Shown piece by piece: positions 1 through 9,543 of a stretch of DNA of 63,767 nucleotides (within the stretch, counting starts at the first letter, position 1; every line of letters begins with the position of its first letter). Position numbers and translations under genes: made by a program. Under the pieces are notes generated by a model, which was given only the letters and a program-made list of their open reading frames with translations, did no database searches and was not told the DNA's origin. Location: the NCBI GenBank assembly GCA_902566725.1, contig CACFJZ010000003.1:1-63767 (forward strand), read 5' to 3'. Origin of the DNA: an uncultured marine group I thaumarchaeote (GTDB lineage Archaea > Thermoproteota > Nitrososphaeria > Nitrososphaerales > Nitrosopumilaceae).

Positions 1-2
1 GA

Positions 3-1679
3 ATTGGTGTCTATCTTAAAGGTGAAATGAATGGTTGGACTGCACCAAAAGACGTTATACTTTACGTTGCTGGAAAATTATCTGTATCTGGTGGTACAAA
101 TTCTATAATTGAATATTTTGGACCAGGTGTTGAATCAATAAGTTGTACAGGTAAAGCAACAATAACCAATATGGGTGCTGAAATTGGAGCCACTTGTTCT
201 ATTTTCCCTTATGACAAAAGAATGGAAACATATCTTAATTCAACAAGTAGAAAAGAAATTGCATCCCTTGCAAACCAAAATGTAAATTTATTGACAGCTG
301 ATCCTGAAGTAGAAAAAAATCCAGATCAATTCTTTGATAAAGTCATTGAAATTGATCTATCCACTCTTGAACCTCATGTTGTCGGTCCTCATACTCCTGA
401 TCTTGCACGACCAATATCTGAATTATCTGGTGAGATAGATTCTAAGGAATACATTGATGATCTATCTGTTGCTTTGATTGGAAGTTGTACGAATTCATCT
501 TATGAAGACATGTCACGTTCTTCTAGTGTTGCAAAACAGGCTGAAACTCATGGAATTAAAGCCAAAATACCTTTGTTAGTAACTCCTGGCTCTGAACAGA
601 TTCGTTCTACTATTGAACGAGATGGTCAGATTGATACTCTAAAATCAATCGGTGCAACTGTTCTTGCTAATGCTTGTGGCCCTTGTATTGGTCAGTGGCA
701 AAGACCTGAATTAAAAGATGGGGAGAAAAACTCTATTGTCACATCATTTAATCGAAATTTTCCTGGACGTAATGATGGAAAAAGAGACACTATGAACTTC
801 ATTGCAAGTCCTGAAATTGTTACCGCATTTGCATTAGGTGGTAGTCTATCATTTAATCCACTAGAAGATTTACTTGAAACAAAAGATGGTAAAAAAATTA
901 AATTATCTCCTCCTGAACCTGCTCCTGAAGTCCCTGCAAATGGTTTTGTTCAGACAGAAGGAGTTTATGTTCCTCCATCTGATGATCCTGAAAGTGTAAC
1001 TGTTTTGATAGATCCTAACAGTGATAGACTACAAAAACTCACACCTTTCTTGCCATGGGATGGAAATGATTTCTCAGAACTTAACTTGATGTTGAAAGCA
1101 AAGGGAAAATGTACAACTGATCATATTTCTCCTGCAGGACCTTGGCTTAGACTTCGTGGTCATTTGGATAAATTAAGTGATAATTTGCTTTTAGGAGCTG
1201 TTAATGCATTCAATGAACAAGTTGGGCAAGCCAAAAATATACTCTCTAACAATATTGAAAATTGTTCAAATATTGCAAGGAACTACAAAGAAAAAAACAT
1301 GCGTTGGATAATCGTAGGTGATAATAATTATGGTGAAGGAAGTAGCCGTGAACATGCTGCTATGACTCCTAGATTTTTAGGATGTGCTGCTGTTATTGCA
1401 AAATCTTTTGCACGAATCCATGAAACAAACCTCAAAAAACAAGGAATTCTTGCATTAACTTTTGAAAATGCTGAAGATTATGAAAAGATCAAAGAAGATG
1501 ATAAAATTAGCATATCTGGCCTAACTAATTTTGCACCTGACAAATCTTTTGAATGTGTACTAAAACATTCTGATGGAAGTACTGAAAAAATCATGCTAAA
1601 ACATTCATACAATTCTTCACAAATTGAGTGGTTCAAAGCAGGTTCTGCTCTTAATGTCTTAAAAAATAAAACAAACTAA
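3..1679 (+). CDS. acnA: Aconitate hydratase, 5'-truncated by window edge
   Basis: TCA-cycle enzyme that interconverts citrate and isocitrate using a [4Fe-4S] cluster. The reading frame is open to the first base of the window, so about 558 C-terminal residues are visible and the N-terminal roughly 200 of a ~750-residue enzyme lie outside. Cluster cysteines are visible in SCTNSS (near nt 486) and in ACGPCIG (near nt 673-684). The C-terminal swivel domain carries TDHISPAGPW and the substrate-binding GEGSSREHAA motif followed by KSFARIHETNLKKQG, typical of the mitochondrial-type aconitase A family. The first in-window ATG (27) is internal. In autotrophic thaumarchaea it would serve a partial or biosynthetic TCA route (inference). 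A tRNA gene lies tail-to-tail just downstream. Confidence 0.95.
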   Translation: MGVYLKGEMNGWTAPKDVILYVAGKLSVSGGTNSIIEYFGPGVESISCTGKATITNMGAEIGATCSIFPYDKRMETYLNSTSRKEIASLANQNVNLLTADPEVEKNPDQFFDKVIEIDLSTLEPHVVGPHTPDLARPISELSGEIDSKEYIDDLSVALIGSCTNSSYEDMSRSSSVAKQAETHGIKAKIPLLVTPGSEQIRSTIERDGQIDTLKSIGATVLANACGPCIGQWQRPELKDGEKNSIVTSFNRNFPGRNDGKRDTMNFIASPEIVTAFALGGSLSFNPLEDLLETKDGKKIKLSPPEPAPEVPANGFVQTEGVYVPPSDDPESVTVLIDPNSDRLQKLTPFLPWDGNDFSELNLMLKAKGKCTTDHISPAGPWLRLRGHLDKLSDNLLLGAVNAFNEQVGQAKNILSNNIENCSNIARNYKEKNMRWIIVGDNNYGEGSSREHAAMTPRFLGCAAVIAKSFARIHETNLKKQGILALTFENAEDYEKIKEDDKISISGLTNFAPDKSFECVLKHSDGSTEKIMLKHSYNSSQIEWFKAGSALNVLKNKTN

Positions 1680-1680
1680 G

Positions 1681-1754
1681 TGGGCCCGATCGGATTTGAA
1701 CCGACGATCGACGGTTTTGGAGACCGTCGCCCTACCAGGCTAGGCTACGAACCC
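1681..1754 (-). tRNA. tRNA-Trp (anticodon CCA), no intron
   Basis: Read on the minus strand it folds into a 74-nt cloverleaf. It has a 7-bp acceptor closed by GGG/CCC with two G-T pairs, D arm GCC-TAGCCTGGTAG-GGC, anticodon stem ACGGT/ACCGT around loop CTCCAAA (anticodon CCA), and T arm GTCGG/CCGAT with loop TTCAAAT. The discriminator is A. CCA is not encoded. There is no intron, although tRNA-Trp carries one in many other archaea. Confidence 0.95.
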
Positions 1755-1761
1755 ACAAGAA

Positions 1762-2364
1762 TTGAAATATTATGCGGGAATTTTAACTATTACCAAGGTT
1801 TATTTGCAAATTCAGAATATTTGCAGTAAATTGGTCAAACCTATTCTGATTGTTGGTGGTGCAATTCCTATAGCTATTGCAATAATAATTGTAATTCCTT
1901 TAGTTACTGCACCTGAAATTGCAAATACTGCAATAGATCCCCTTGATGAATCTGAAATTGAATTCACAGTTCATCAACTTAGAAACATGTCTCCTGGAAT
2001 AATAGATAGACTTACTGCAGAACAAACTGAAATAATTATAATAAAAAATGATGGAACCGTAAATTATACAATTACAAAAGATGGAACAGTTAGCCCTGAA
2101 AAAACTATCAAAATTGATGAATCAAAAAGAATGAAGCTTGTTGCAATGATAAAAGAAACTGGATTTTTATCAATACCTTTTGAATCATTTTCAATAAAGG
2201 ATGATATGGAATCCTACCAAAAATTTGGTTTAAAAATTACCCTAAATGAAAACTCTAATCAATTATACTGGCCTGAACCTGATGCTACTGATCAAATGAT
2301 TCCTCCTATAATCACTATGGTTCAAGAAGAACTTGAATCAATCATGGAGATCATAAGGGAATAA
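1762..2364 (+). CDS. Membrane-anchored hypothetical protein
   Basis: 200 residues if started at TTG 1762. There is no in-frame ATG near the start; the ATG at 1772 is in another frame, so the true start is uncertain and TTG 1804 is also possible. Residues about 28-52 form one hydrophobic membrane anchor rich in Ile and Val. The rest is a soluble, probably extracytoplasmic domain with an NDGTVNYTITKDG stretch followed by an alpha-helical segment and GFLSIPF. This layout recalls small secreted DUF6438/emfourin-like domains, but the resemblance is loose and no function is assigned. It begins 8 nt beyond the 5' end of the divergent tRNA-Trp gene, so the two share a short promoter region. Confidence 0.6.
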   Translation: MKYYAGILTITKVYLQIQNICSKLVKPILIVGGAIPIAIAIIIVIPLVTAPEIANTAIDPLDESEIEFTVHQLRNMSPGIIDRLTAEQTEIIIIKNDGTVNYTITKDGTVSPEKTIKIDESKRMKLVAMIKETGFLSIPFESFSIKDDMESYQKFGLKITLNENSNQLYWPEPDATDQMIPPIITMVQEELESIMEIIRE

Positions 2365-2388
2365 ATATCGATAAGGTAAAGATAATCT

Positions 2389-3357
2389 ATGATCCCACTT
2401 TCTGGAGATATTCCAAATTCAAAAGGTGCAATATGTGAAAATGTTGATTCCAATTCTATTGTTCGTGGAACCTCTACTCTAAAACGTGGGTTTGCACATA
2501 TGCTAAAAAATGGTGTTGTAATGGATGTTACAACTGTTGAACAGGCTCAAATTGCAGAAGAGGCTGGAGCAGTATCTGTTATGGTTTTAGACAAACTTCC
2601 TTCTGATGTAAGAAAAGTCGGTGGAGTTGCAAGAACTGCAAGTATTAGAATTATTGAGGAAATTATGGATCATGTAACAATTCCTGTCATGGCAAAATGT
2701 AGAATTGGTCATATGTATGAAGCCAAAGTTCTAGATGAAACTAACGTTGACATGATAGATGAATCTGAAGTTTTAACACCTGCTGATGAATATCGTCATA
2801 TTTGGAAATGGGATTATACTACTCCGTTTGTTAACGGTGCTCGCTCGTTAGCTGAAGCATTAAGAAGAGTCGAAGAAGGTGCTGCAATGATTAGAACTAA
2901 AGGAGAACCTGGAACTGGAAATGTTGCAGAAGCAATTTATCATATTAAAAAAGTGAATGAAGAATTACGTGCAATCAAAAGTATCTATGATTCTGATGAT
3001 AAACAAGATCTTGTTAAAATGGCAAGAGAATTCAAAGTATCTTATGATCTAGTTGAAGAAACTGCAAGAATTGGAAGACTACCTGTTGTGAATTTTGCTG
3101 CAGGTGGAATTGCAACTCCTGCAGATGCTGCATATCTTATGTCTCTTGGCTGTGATGGAATTTTTGTTGGTTCTGGCATATTCAAAGCTGAAGATGCACA
3201 AGAACGTGCTCGTGCAGTAGTTCTTGCAACAACCTTCTGGGAAGAACCAGATAAAGTCAAAGATGCACAAAAAATGATTGATGAAAGACAATCACTTCTT
3301 GGTCTAGACATAAAAAACTTGGAATTAAAAATGCAAGATAGAGGTAGTACCGTTTGA
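2389..3357 (+). CDS. pdxS: Pyridoxal 5'-phosphate synthase, lyase subunit PdxS
   Basis: Synthase half of the DXP-independent vitamin B6 pathway. It makes PLP from ribose 5-phosphate, glyceraldehyde 3-phosphate and ammonia supplied by PdxT. It is a (beta/alpha)8 barrel with key residues visible: Asp46 in VVMDV, Lys103 in MAKCRIGH and Lys171 in [10 protein letters not shown] (the two Schiff-base lysines), and the phosphate-binding [13 protein letters not shown] and [12 protein letters not shown] loops. At 322 residues it has about 20 extra N-terminal residues compared with bacterial PdxS (~294), and no downstream ATG offers a shorter version. The stop codon overlaps the pdxT start by 4 nt, so the two are surely cotranscribed. 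Confidence 0.97.
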   Translation: MIPLSGDIPNSKGAICENVDSNSIVRGTSTLKRGFAHMLKNGVVMDVTTVEQAQIAEEAGAVSVMVLDKLPSDVRKVGGVARTASIRIIEEIMDHVTIPVMAKCRIGHMYEAKVLDETNVDMIDESEVLTPADEYRHIWKWDYTTPFVNGARSLAEALRRVEEGAAMIRTKGEPGTGNVAEAIYHIKKVNEELRAIKSIYDSDDKQDLVKMAREFKVSYDLVEETARIGRLPVVNFAAGGIATPADAAYLMSLGCDGIFVGSGIFKAEDAQERARAVVLATTFWEEPDKVKDAQKMIDERQSLLGLDIKNLELKMQDRGSTV

Positions 3358-3971
3358 GTAAAATCAAGATTGGTATACTTGCAGTACAAGGAGATGTTAC
3401 CGAAAACTTCCTAGCAACCATGGCTTCTATGAGTGAATTAGGAATAGATGGTGCTGTTGTTCAAGTTAAAACAGTAGAACAAATTTCTTCACTTGACGGA
3501 TTAATCATCCCTGGAGGAGAAAGCACTGTAATTGGCCAAATGTCTCTTGTTAATGGTGCAATAAAAAAAATTAAAGAAAAAATTGAATCAGGAATGCCTG
3601 TATTTGGAATATGTGCTGGAATGGTATTTTTATCAAAAAACTCTCAAGATAGAGTTGTAGGAAATGTTGATCAACCTCTTTTAGACATCCTGGATGTAAA
3701 AATTGAAAGAAATTCTTTTGGAAGACAAAAAGATTCCTTTGAGGCTAAAATCTCGATGGAACCTATTGGAATTTCTTCTTTTAATGGTGTCTTTATTCGT
3801 GCACCTTCTGTTTCTGAAACCGGTTCTGATGTCGAAATCCTAGCCAAATTTAATGAAAAAATAGTTGCAGTAAAACAAGGAAATATACTCGCTACAGCAT
3901 TTCACCCGGAACTTACAAGAGATATCTCTCTTCACAAATCATTTGTAAAGTTAGTTGATAATCAGTCTTAA
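3354..3971 (+). CDS. pdxT: Pyridoxal 5'-phosphate synthase, glutaminase subunit PdxT
   Basis: Class I glutamine amidotransferase that releases ammonia and channels it into PdxS. The 205 residues carry the oxyanion GGEST motif (about 54-58), nucleophile Cys87 in GICAGM, and the His184-Pro-Glu186 pair near the C-terminus, so the catalytic triad is complete. The start is TTG at 3354, overlapping the pdxS stop in TTGA. The 3' end overlaps the convergent valS gene by 4 nt. Confidence 0.97.
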   Translation: MSKIKIGILAVQGDVTENFLATMASMSELGIDGAVVQVKTVEQISSLDGLIIPGGESTVIGQMSLVNGAIKKIKEKIESGMPVFGICAGMVFLSKNSQDRVVGNVDQPLLDILDVKIERNSFGRQKDSFEAKISMEPIGISSFNGVFIRAPSVSETGSDVEILAKFNEKIVAVKQGNILATAFHPELTRDISLHKSFVKLVDNQS

Positions 3972-6289
3972 TTTATTTCTAAATTATGCATTGCAATTAG
4001 ATCTTTTTTGAACTGATCAAGTTTTTCTGGGATTTCGATTTTTATAGAATCTTTTAAAGATAGATTATTCTGTTTTTTCTCATTCCATACTCTGGAATTA
4101 AATTCTATTATTGACTGAGTCATGGCAGTCATATCTTCGATATTTTCTATCTCTGGTAATTGTTCCTTGTGTATGCTATCTTCTGAATAAAGTGTTAACC
4201 AAAGATGTTCTGTAATGAACGGAGTAATAGGTGCTAAAAGCTTCAAAATTGTTGAAAGAACTTTATGCAATGTAAAAATTGCACCATCTCTCTCATCATC
4301 GTCAAATCCAATTCCATAAGCTCTTGCTTTTGCCATTTCAATATATTGTGCAGCAAAAATATTCCATGTGAATTCTCTTAATGCTGTAGCAGGAACAAAG
4401 AAATTGTATTTCGAATAACCTTCATTACATACAGAAATTAATTTATCAAGTTCAGATAATATCCATTTATCTGAGTCTGTTAGTTTGCCTGATTCGATTA
4501 TTGGAAAACTAGAAAGAAATCTTGAAACATTCCATAATTTACTCAAGAATTTTTTTGTTGATTCTATTTTTTGTTCCGAACATCTAAAGTCATATCCTTG
4601 ATTGATTTCACTTGCACTCCAAAACCTAAATGTATCTGCACCTGATTTTTGAATTACTGGCAATGGATCAATTGCATTACCTTTACTTTTACTCATTTTC
4701 ATTCCCTTTTCATCTAAACCATAACCCATAATCCATGCTTCAGACCATGGCTTTTGTTCAGTTAATTTTTCACATCGTAGTAATGTGTAATACAACCATG
4801 TTCGAACAATATCTTTTGCCTGTGGTCTTATTCCTGTAGGATATGTCTTTTTGAAAAATTCATCATCTCTGTTGAATTTAGTAACAAATAGTGGTGAAAC
4901 ACTAGAATCCATCCATGTATCAAATGTTCTGTCTTCACCTATGAATTCTGTATTGCCACATTTTTCACATTTTTTTGCAGGACAGGAATCCTTCCATGGT
5001 CGATAATACTTTCCTGGTTCTGGCACAAATGGTTCTGAACACTCTTTACAATACCAAATTGGTATCTCTGTTCCATAGAATCTTCTTCTTGAGATTGGCC
5101 AATCAATTGATATTGATTCTAGCCAATTCATCAAAATTTGTTTATGCATATTAGGATAGAATTCAATTTCTGAACCTAATTTTTTCATTTTATCAATAGA
5201 ATCTTTTTGTTTCAGATAGTACTCCTCCATTGGGACAATTTCAATTGGAGTCTTACTTCGCTCTGACAAGGGTGTTCTATGAGAAATCTCTTCAATTTTT
5301 TCTACCAGATCTGAATTTTCTAAATCTTCGATAATCTTAGTTCTTGCTTGTTTTGGTTTTAGACCTTGATAATCTCCAGCAGCTTCTGTCATTCTACCAT
5401 CCAAACCAATCGCAATTACTTCTTCTAATTGTAATTCTCTAAATAATGCGACGTCATTTTGATCACCATAACTACAAACCATTACTGCCCCAGAACCAAA
5501 TTCAATTTTAGCAGAATGATGTGGTGTAATTGTAACTTCTTTATTCGTTAAAGGAATTACCAATTTTTTCCCAATCAAGTCTGAATATCTCTCGTCTTCT
5601 GGATTAACAATTACCGTCTTACATGCACAAAGTAGCTCTGGTCTTGTACTTGCAATGATTATCTCTTTATTTTGATCTTTAACGATGAATTTCATGTAAA
5701 CAAGTTTTGTTGGAAGATCATCATATACTATTTCTGCATCTGCAATAGTTGTACCTGACACCCAATCGTAATTGTTTGGTCTAGTTGCAAGATAAATGAC
5801 GCCTTTTTTCCAAAGATCAATAAATGTTTCTTGAGTAAACTTTCTGTATTCTTCTGAATCTGTTCTGTAATAATTCTTAAAATCACCGCTCAAACCAAGA
5901 CTTTTCATTATCTCTATCATTTCAGCTTCTAAATCATCTAGTGCATTCTGACATAATTTCAAAAATTCACCTCTTTCAGTTTCACGCATTCGAATGCCGT
6001 GTTTTTTTTCTGTATACAATTCCACTGGTAATCCATTTCGGTCTATGCCTATTGGAAAGTAAACATTCTTTCCATTCATTCTTGCTGTCCTTGCAATCAT
6101 ATCAATTTGTGCGTAATGTGATGCTGCACCAATGTGCCACGGTCTGCCTGATGGATAAGGTGGTGGTGTATCTATTGTGTAATTGTTATCTTCTAGTTTG
6201 AAATCATAAAGTTTCTCATCTTCCCATTTTTTTAAAATTGCTTCTTCAAGTTTTGGTTCCCATGCTTTTTCTGTAATCTTTGGTTCCAT
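3968..6289 (-). CDS. valS: Valyl-tRNA synthetase
   Basis: Class Ia aminoacyl-tRNA synthetase that charges tRNA-Val; 773 residues, a compact archaeal length. The HIGH-type signature is HIGA (residues 52-55, after TPPPYPSGRPW) and the second is KMSKSKGN (about residue 530). A CP1 editing domain lies between, with the ASTRPELL stretch typical of Val/Ile enzymes. GIDRNGLPVE and TFDTWMDSS favour ValS over IleS or LeuS. A four-cysteine zinc knuckle (CKEC...CEKCG, about 410-440) is present. The C-terminal coiled coil found in bacterial ValS is absent. The ATG start lies 31 nt from the pterin dehydratase stop on the same strand. Confidence 0.9.
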   Translation of the reverse strand: MEPKITEKAWEPKLEEAILKKWEDEKLYDFKLEDNNYTIDTPPPYPSGRPWHIGAASHYAQIDMIARTARMNGKNVYFPIGIDRNGLPVELYTEKKHGIRMRETERGEFLKLCQNALDDLEAEMIEIMKSLGLSGDFKNYYRTDSEEYRKFTQETFIDLWKKGVIYLATRPNNYDWVSGTTIADAEIVYDDLPTKLVYMKFIVKDQNKEIIIASTRPELLCACKTVIVNPEDERYSDLIGKKLVIPLTNKEVTITPHHSAKIEFGSGAVMVCSYGDQNDVALFRELQLEEVIAIGLDGRMTEAAGDYQGLKPKQARTKIIEDLENSDLVEKIEEISHRTPLSERSKTPIEIVPMEEYYLKQKDSIDKMKKLGSEIEFYPNMHKQILMNWLESISIDWPISRRRFYGTEIPIWYCKECSEPFVPEPGKYYRPWKDSCPAKKCEKCGNTEFIGEDRTFDTWMDSSVSPLFVTKFNRDDEFFKKTYPTGIRPQAKDIVRTWLYYTLLRCEKLTEQKPWSEAWIMGYGLDEKGMKMSKSKGNAIDPLPVIQKSGADTFRFWSASEINQGYDFRCSEQKIESTKKFLSKLWNVSRFLSSFPIIESGKLTDSDKWILSELDKLISVCNEGYSKYNFFVPATALREFTWNIFAAQYIEMAKARAYGIGFDDDERDGAIFTLHKVLSTILKLLAPITPFITEHLWLTLYSEDSIHKEQLPEIENIEDMTAMTQSIIEFNSRVWNEKKQNNLSLKDSIKIEIPEKLDQFKKDLIAMHNLEIN

Positions 6290-6320
6290 ATCTAAAACCT
6301 TGATCTTTGTCTATAAATCT

Positions 6321-6620
6321 CTAGAGTGAGGTATTGCCTTGTAGGTTATCTAGAATTTTTGCCAGATTAATATCATTTTGAGAAATTCCTCCAACGTCAT
6401 GTGTCATAAGATCAATTACAAGTCTATTCCATACGTTAAACCATTCTGGATGATGATTCATTTTTTGAATTTCAGTCACTGCTTGAGTCATATATTCCCA
6501 TGCTGCATCAAAATCAACAAATTCCATTTCTTTGTGTAATTTGCCATTTTGAATGCTCCATCCCTTCAGTTCTTTTAGACTTTCTTGAATTTCATTTTCT
6601 GTTAGTTTTGTCAATCCCAT
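6321..6620 (-). CDS. phhB: Pterin-4a-carbinolamine dehydratase
   Basis: Small enzyme (99 residues) that dehydrates 4a-hydroxytetrahydropterin to quinonoid dihydropterin. The active-site signature is intact: MNHHPEW (His56, His57, Pro58), a following Trp in FNVW, and THDVGG with His74. The chosen start is the ATG at 6620 (MGLTKL), which begins where the family usually begins. An upstream in-frame ATG at 6644 would add eight hydrophobic residues and is less likely. Stand-alone PCD genes without an aromatic amino-acid hydroxylase occur in many archaea, so the physiological substrate here is open. It is followed by valS on the same strand. Confidence 0.92.
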   Translation of the reverse strand: MGLTKLTENEIQESLKELKGWSIQNGKLHKEMEFVDFDAAWEYMTQAVTEIQKMNHHPEWFNVWNRLVIDLMTHDVGGISQNDINLAKILDNLQGNTSL

Positions 6621-6675
6621 GATTATTCTAAAAAATATGAACAATAATAAATTATAGAATTGAATTGACAGAATC

Positions 6676-7419
6676 GTGAATCAATTACTAGATGAAATCA
6701 TCACTGCAATCAAAACTACTGTATTTGATAAATCGATAGGCGTTGCATTTTCAGGTGGTGTCGACAGCACATTAATTGCAAAGTTGCTCAATGATCATGG
6801 TTATGATATACATCTTCTAACCATTGGTTTTCAGGATTCACATGATATCAATTTTGCAAAAGAGATTAATGAAATTCTAAAATTCAAACATGATATTTTA
6901 GAAATTGAACCTGAGTCATTTCAAAAGGTTAGTGAAGATGTAAATGATATCATAAAAACTGATAATCTATCTTGGAATGAGAATTCAATTGCATTTTACT
7001 ATGTGTCAAAATTAGCAAAAAAACTGGGAATATCCACCGTTGTTACTGCAAATGGAATTGATGAATTATTTTGTGGGTACAATGCATATCGTGAAGCAAT
7101 TGGAGTAGGTGTTGATGAAGTAATGAATGTCATGAACAAAAAATTAGATAATGAAAAGAAAATGATGATTGCTGTAAACGACGTAACCTCTAGATTTGAT
7201 GTAAAAATATTACAACCCTTACTTAATGATGATTTCATTTCCTATGCTAAAACTATCCCTATATCTGAAAAAATTACTAGCCCTGATGACTTGCAACGAA
7301 AACATGCTATACGTAAACTTGCTTTGTCTTGTGGCGTACCTGAACTCTCTGCTAACAAACAAAAAAAGGCATTACAATATGGTTCAAAAATTCATAAACA
7401 GCTTTTAAAATTTAGATAA
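6676..7419 (+). CDS. Asparagine-synthetase-type amidotransferase domain protein
   Basis: 247 residues forming only the ATP-pyrophosphatase half of an AsnB-like enzyme. The PP-loop SGGVDST is at 26-32, and the family motif ANGIDELFCGYNAYRE is near the middle. The N-terminal glutamine-hydrolysing domain with its Cys2 nucleophile is missing, so the protein either uses free ammonia, partners with a separate glutaminase, or adenylates another substrate. The start is GTG 6676. It lies divergent to the pterin dehydratase, and the 3' end overlaps purB by 8 nt tail-to-tail. Compared with full AsnB (about 550-600 residues) it is a stand-alone synthetase domain, as seen in other archaea. Confidence 0.8.
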   Translation: MNQLLDEIITAIKTTVFDKSIGVAFSGGVDSTLIAKLLNDHGYDIHLLTIGFQDSHDINFAKEINEILKFKHDILEIEPESFQKVSEDVNDIIKTDNLSWNENSIAFYYVSKLAKKLGISTVVTANGIDELFCGYNAYREAIGVGVDEVMNVMNKKLDNEKKMMIAVNDVTSRFDVKILQPLLNDDFISYAKTIPISEKITSPDDLQRKHAIRKLALSCGVPELSANKQKKALQYGSKIHKQLLKFR

Positions 7420-8773
7420 ATTTTTTTGCATTTGCTTTAACATGTTTTTCTACATTGTTAATGATTATCTGTGATGCTCCAAGGTGCTTTTCAGCCACAA
7501 AAATTCCTTTAATCTCTTTTTCTGTTAATGATTTTAGAATATTTTTATCTCCAATCAATGCATCCATGTAATTCATTCCTTTTTCATGTGCTTCAAAAGC
7601 AACTCTTTGTACATCTCTATATGCAATGAATCTTGGAATTCCTTTTTTGATCAAAGCCTCTAAAACAAATTCTGCAAATATCTGACCTTTAGTGATGTAA
7701 AGATTTTCTTGTACTCGTTTTTCATTAACTTTCAAATTACTAATTATTCTAATCATAGTTTCAATCATTTCGTCTAGTAAGATTGATGCCATTGGTATGG
7801 TGAATCTCTCATTTGCAGAATTTGATAAATCTCTTTCATGCCATAATGGAATATTTTCAAATGATGTATTGATTTGACTACGTAACAGTTTTGATAACGA
7901 AGAAATACGTTCACTCTTAATTGGATTTCTTTTTACAGGAACTGCACTGCTGCCCATCTGACCTTTTTTGAAATGTTCAGATACTTCTCCAATTTCAGTT
8001 CTTTGTAGATTTCTAATCTCAATTGAAATTTTTTCTAATGTTGCACCTAAAAGTGATAATTGGAAAATATATTCTGCATATCTCTCACGTGGAATGATTT
8101 GCGTTGTAACTTTTGCAGGATATAACGATAGTTTCTTTGCTACTCGTTCCTGAACTCTAACTGCATTTTTACCCATTAAGGAACCTGTTCCTACAACTCC
8201 TAGTGTTTTACAAATGAGAATTCGTTTTTTTATTTCATCAAGGCGCTCTAGATGTGTTGACATTTCAGCTGCCCAATTAGCAAATTTCAAACCAAAAGAT
8301 ATGATACTTGCATGTTGACCGTGAGTTCTACCTACTGCTGGAAGTACTTTGTATTTTGTAGCATTTTTTGCAAGTACTGTTGCAAGTTTTCCAACTTTTG
8401 GTTGAATGATTCTAAGTGCATCTCTCATTTGCATTGAATTACTTGTATCCACAAGATCATTACTTGTTAATCCATAGTGTATCCATGGTCTTGATTCTTT
8501 TTTGCATCTTTCAGCTAAAGATTCTACTAAAGCTGCTGTATCGTGATCACTTTTTGCTTCTAATTGTTTAATTCGTTTAGCAGTAATCTTTCCTGATCGT
8601 GCTGCTTTTGCAATATCTTTTGCAATTGATTTTGGAATTAGATTTATTTCACTTTGAGATAATGCAGCAGCTGCTTCTATCTCTAATTGATAATCAATTT
8701 TTTTCTGCTCCCCAAATACCTCGAGCATTTCTTTTGTACCATATCTGCCACTATCTATAGGTAAAATTGCCAC
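7412..8773 (-). CDS. purB: Adenylosuccinate lyase
   Basis: Cleaves adenylosuccinate to AMP and SAICAR to AICAR in purine synthesis. It is a 453-residue fumarase/aspartase superfamily enzyme. The superfamily signature GSSAVPVKRNP lies near residue 280 and holds the catalytic serine loop. VGRTHGQHAS (about residue 145-155) carries the catalytic histidine, and YGLTSNDLVDT precedes it. The start is ATG 8773. The SDR gene lies upstream on the same strand. purA sits 18 kb away, so the two steps from IMP to AMP are not clustered. Confidence 0.96.
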   Translation of the reverse strand: MAILPIDSGRYGTKEMLEVFGEQKKIDYQLEIEAAAALSQSEINLIPKSIAKDIAKAARSGKITAKRIKQLEAKSDHDTAALVESLAERCKKESRPWIHYGLTSNDLVDTSNSMQMRDALRIIQPKVGKLATVLAKNATKYKVLPAVGRTHGQHASIISFGLKFANWAAEMSTHLERLDEIKKRILICKTLGVVGTGSLMGKNAVRVQERVAKKLSLYPAKVTTQIIPRERYAEYIFQLSLLGATLEKISIEIRNLQRTEIGEVSEHFKKGQMGSSAVPVKRNPIKSERISSLSKLLRSQINTSFENIPLWHERDLSNSANERFTIPMASILLDEMIETMIRIISNLKVNEKRVQENLYITKGQIFAEFVLEALIKKGIPRFIAYRDVQRVAFEAHEKGMNYMDALIGDKNILKSLTEKEIKGIFVAEKHLGASQIIINNVEKHVKANAKKFI

Positions 8774-8813
8774 ATTTAGTATAATTTTTTTACAAAAATA
8801 AACTTATGTTTAT

Positions 8814-9461
8814 TCAGAAAATAAAATTTGAATTTGAACCGTCAAAGTTTATGACTGCTCCAGAAAGATACTTTATTTCATTCTTAACTATTGAACTTAC
8901 AAAATTTCCAATTTCTTCAGGTTTGCCTAATCGTTTCATTGGTAAACTTTTAGCAAATTCATCTACATTGTCTACCAATTCTTTTGTTCTGTCTGTATTG
9001 ATTGGACCTGGTGCAATATTGATCATTGTTATCTCTCTAGATGCAAATTCTTTACTTAAAATCTTAAACACACTTGAAAATGCAGCTCTATATGCACTTG
9101 AGATGATTAATTTTGAATTTGGTTCTTTGATAACATTTGATGTAATTGCAAAAACATACCCTCCATCCTTAATCTTGATCTTCTGTAATAATATACAAAA
9201 TCCTACAAGGAGCTGATTGTGATATTTATCCCAGTCTTCTTTTGTAATTTTCTCAAATTCAATTACTGGTGGCCCCCCTGTGTTTAATACCAATATGTCA
9301 GTTGAATTGTTCTTTTCTGCAAATTCATTAACACTATCTAAATCTGAAGTATCTACATCCCTACTTGATAATGAAATCACATCCAAATCTAGTTTTTTCA
9401 ACGAATCTGAGATGGATTTTCCAATCCCTCTACTTGCACCAAAAACAATTGCTCTTTTCAA
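8814..9461 (-). CDS. SDR-family oxidoreductase lacking the usual YxxxK lysine
   Basis: 215-residue Rossmann-fold protein. The cofactor loop GASRGIG is at 8-14, and NTGGPP (60-65) replaces the usual NNAG. In the active-site helix Tyr124 is followed by Arg-Ala-Ala-Phe, so position +4 is Phe128, not Lys. The next lysine is Lys133. The same RAA-x5-K pattern occurs in the NTGGP subgroup of FabG-like proteins, so this is a subfamily trait rather than decay. Substrate is unknown. A FabG annotation would be over-specific. It probably shares a transcript with purB (gap 40 nt). Confidence 0.85.
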   Translation of the reverse strand: MKRAIVFGASRGIGKSISDSLKKLDLDVISLSSRDVDTSDLDSVNEFAEKNNSTDILVLNTGGPPVIEFEKITKEDWDKYHNQLLVGFCILLQKIKIKDGGYVFAITSNVIKEPNSKLIISSAYRAAFSSVFKILSKEFASREITMINIAPGPINTDRTKELVDNVDEFAKSLPMKRLGKPEEIGNFVSSIVKNEIKYLSGAVINFDGSNSNFIF

Positions 9462-9543
9462 TATGTACTAGAAATTGTTATTTCATTTTAATTTATTTAC
9501 ATTAAATTTCATTTAAATTGAATAAGACATTTTTCATCATATA

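Noticed and set aside
3968-6289. Isoleucyl- or leucyl-tRNA synthetase
   Set aside because: GIDRNGLPVE, TFDTWMDSS and the size of the editing domain fit ValS better.
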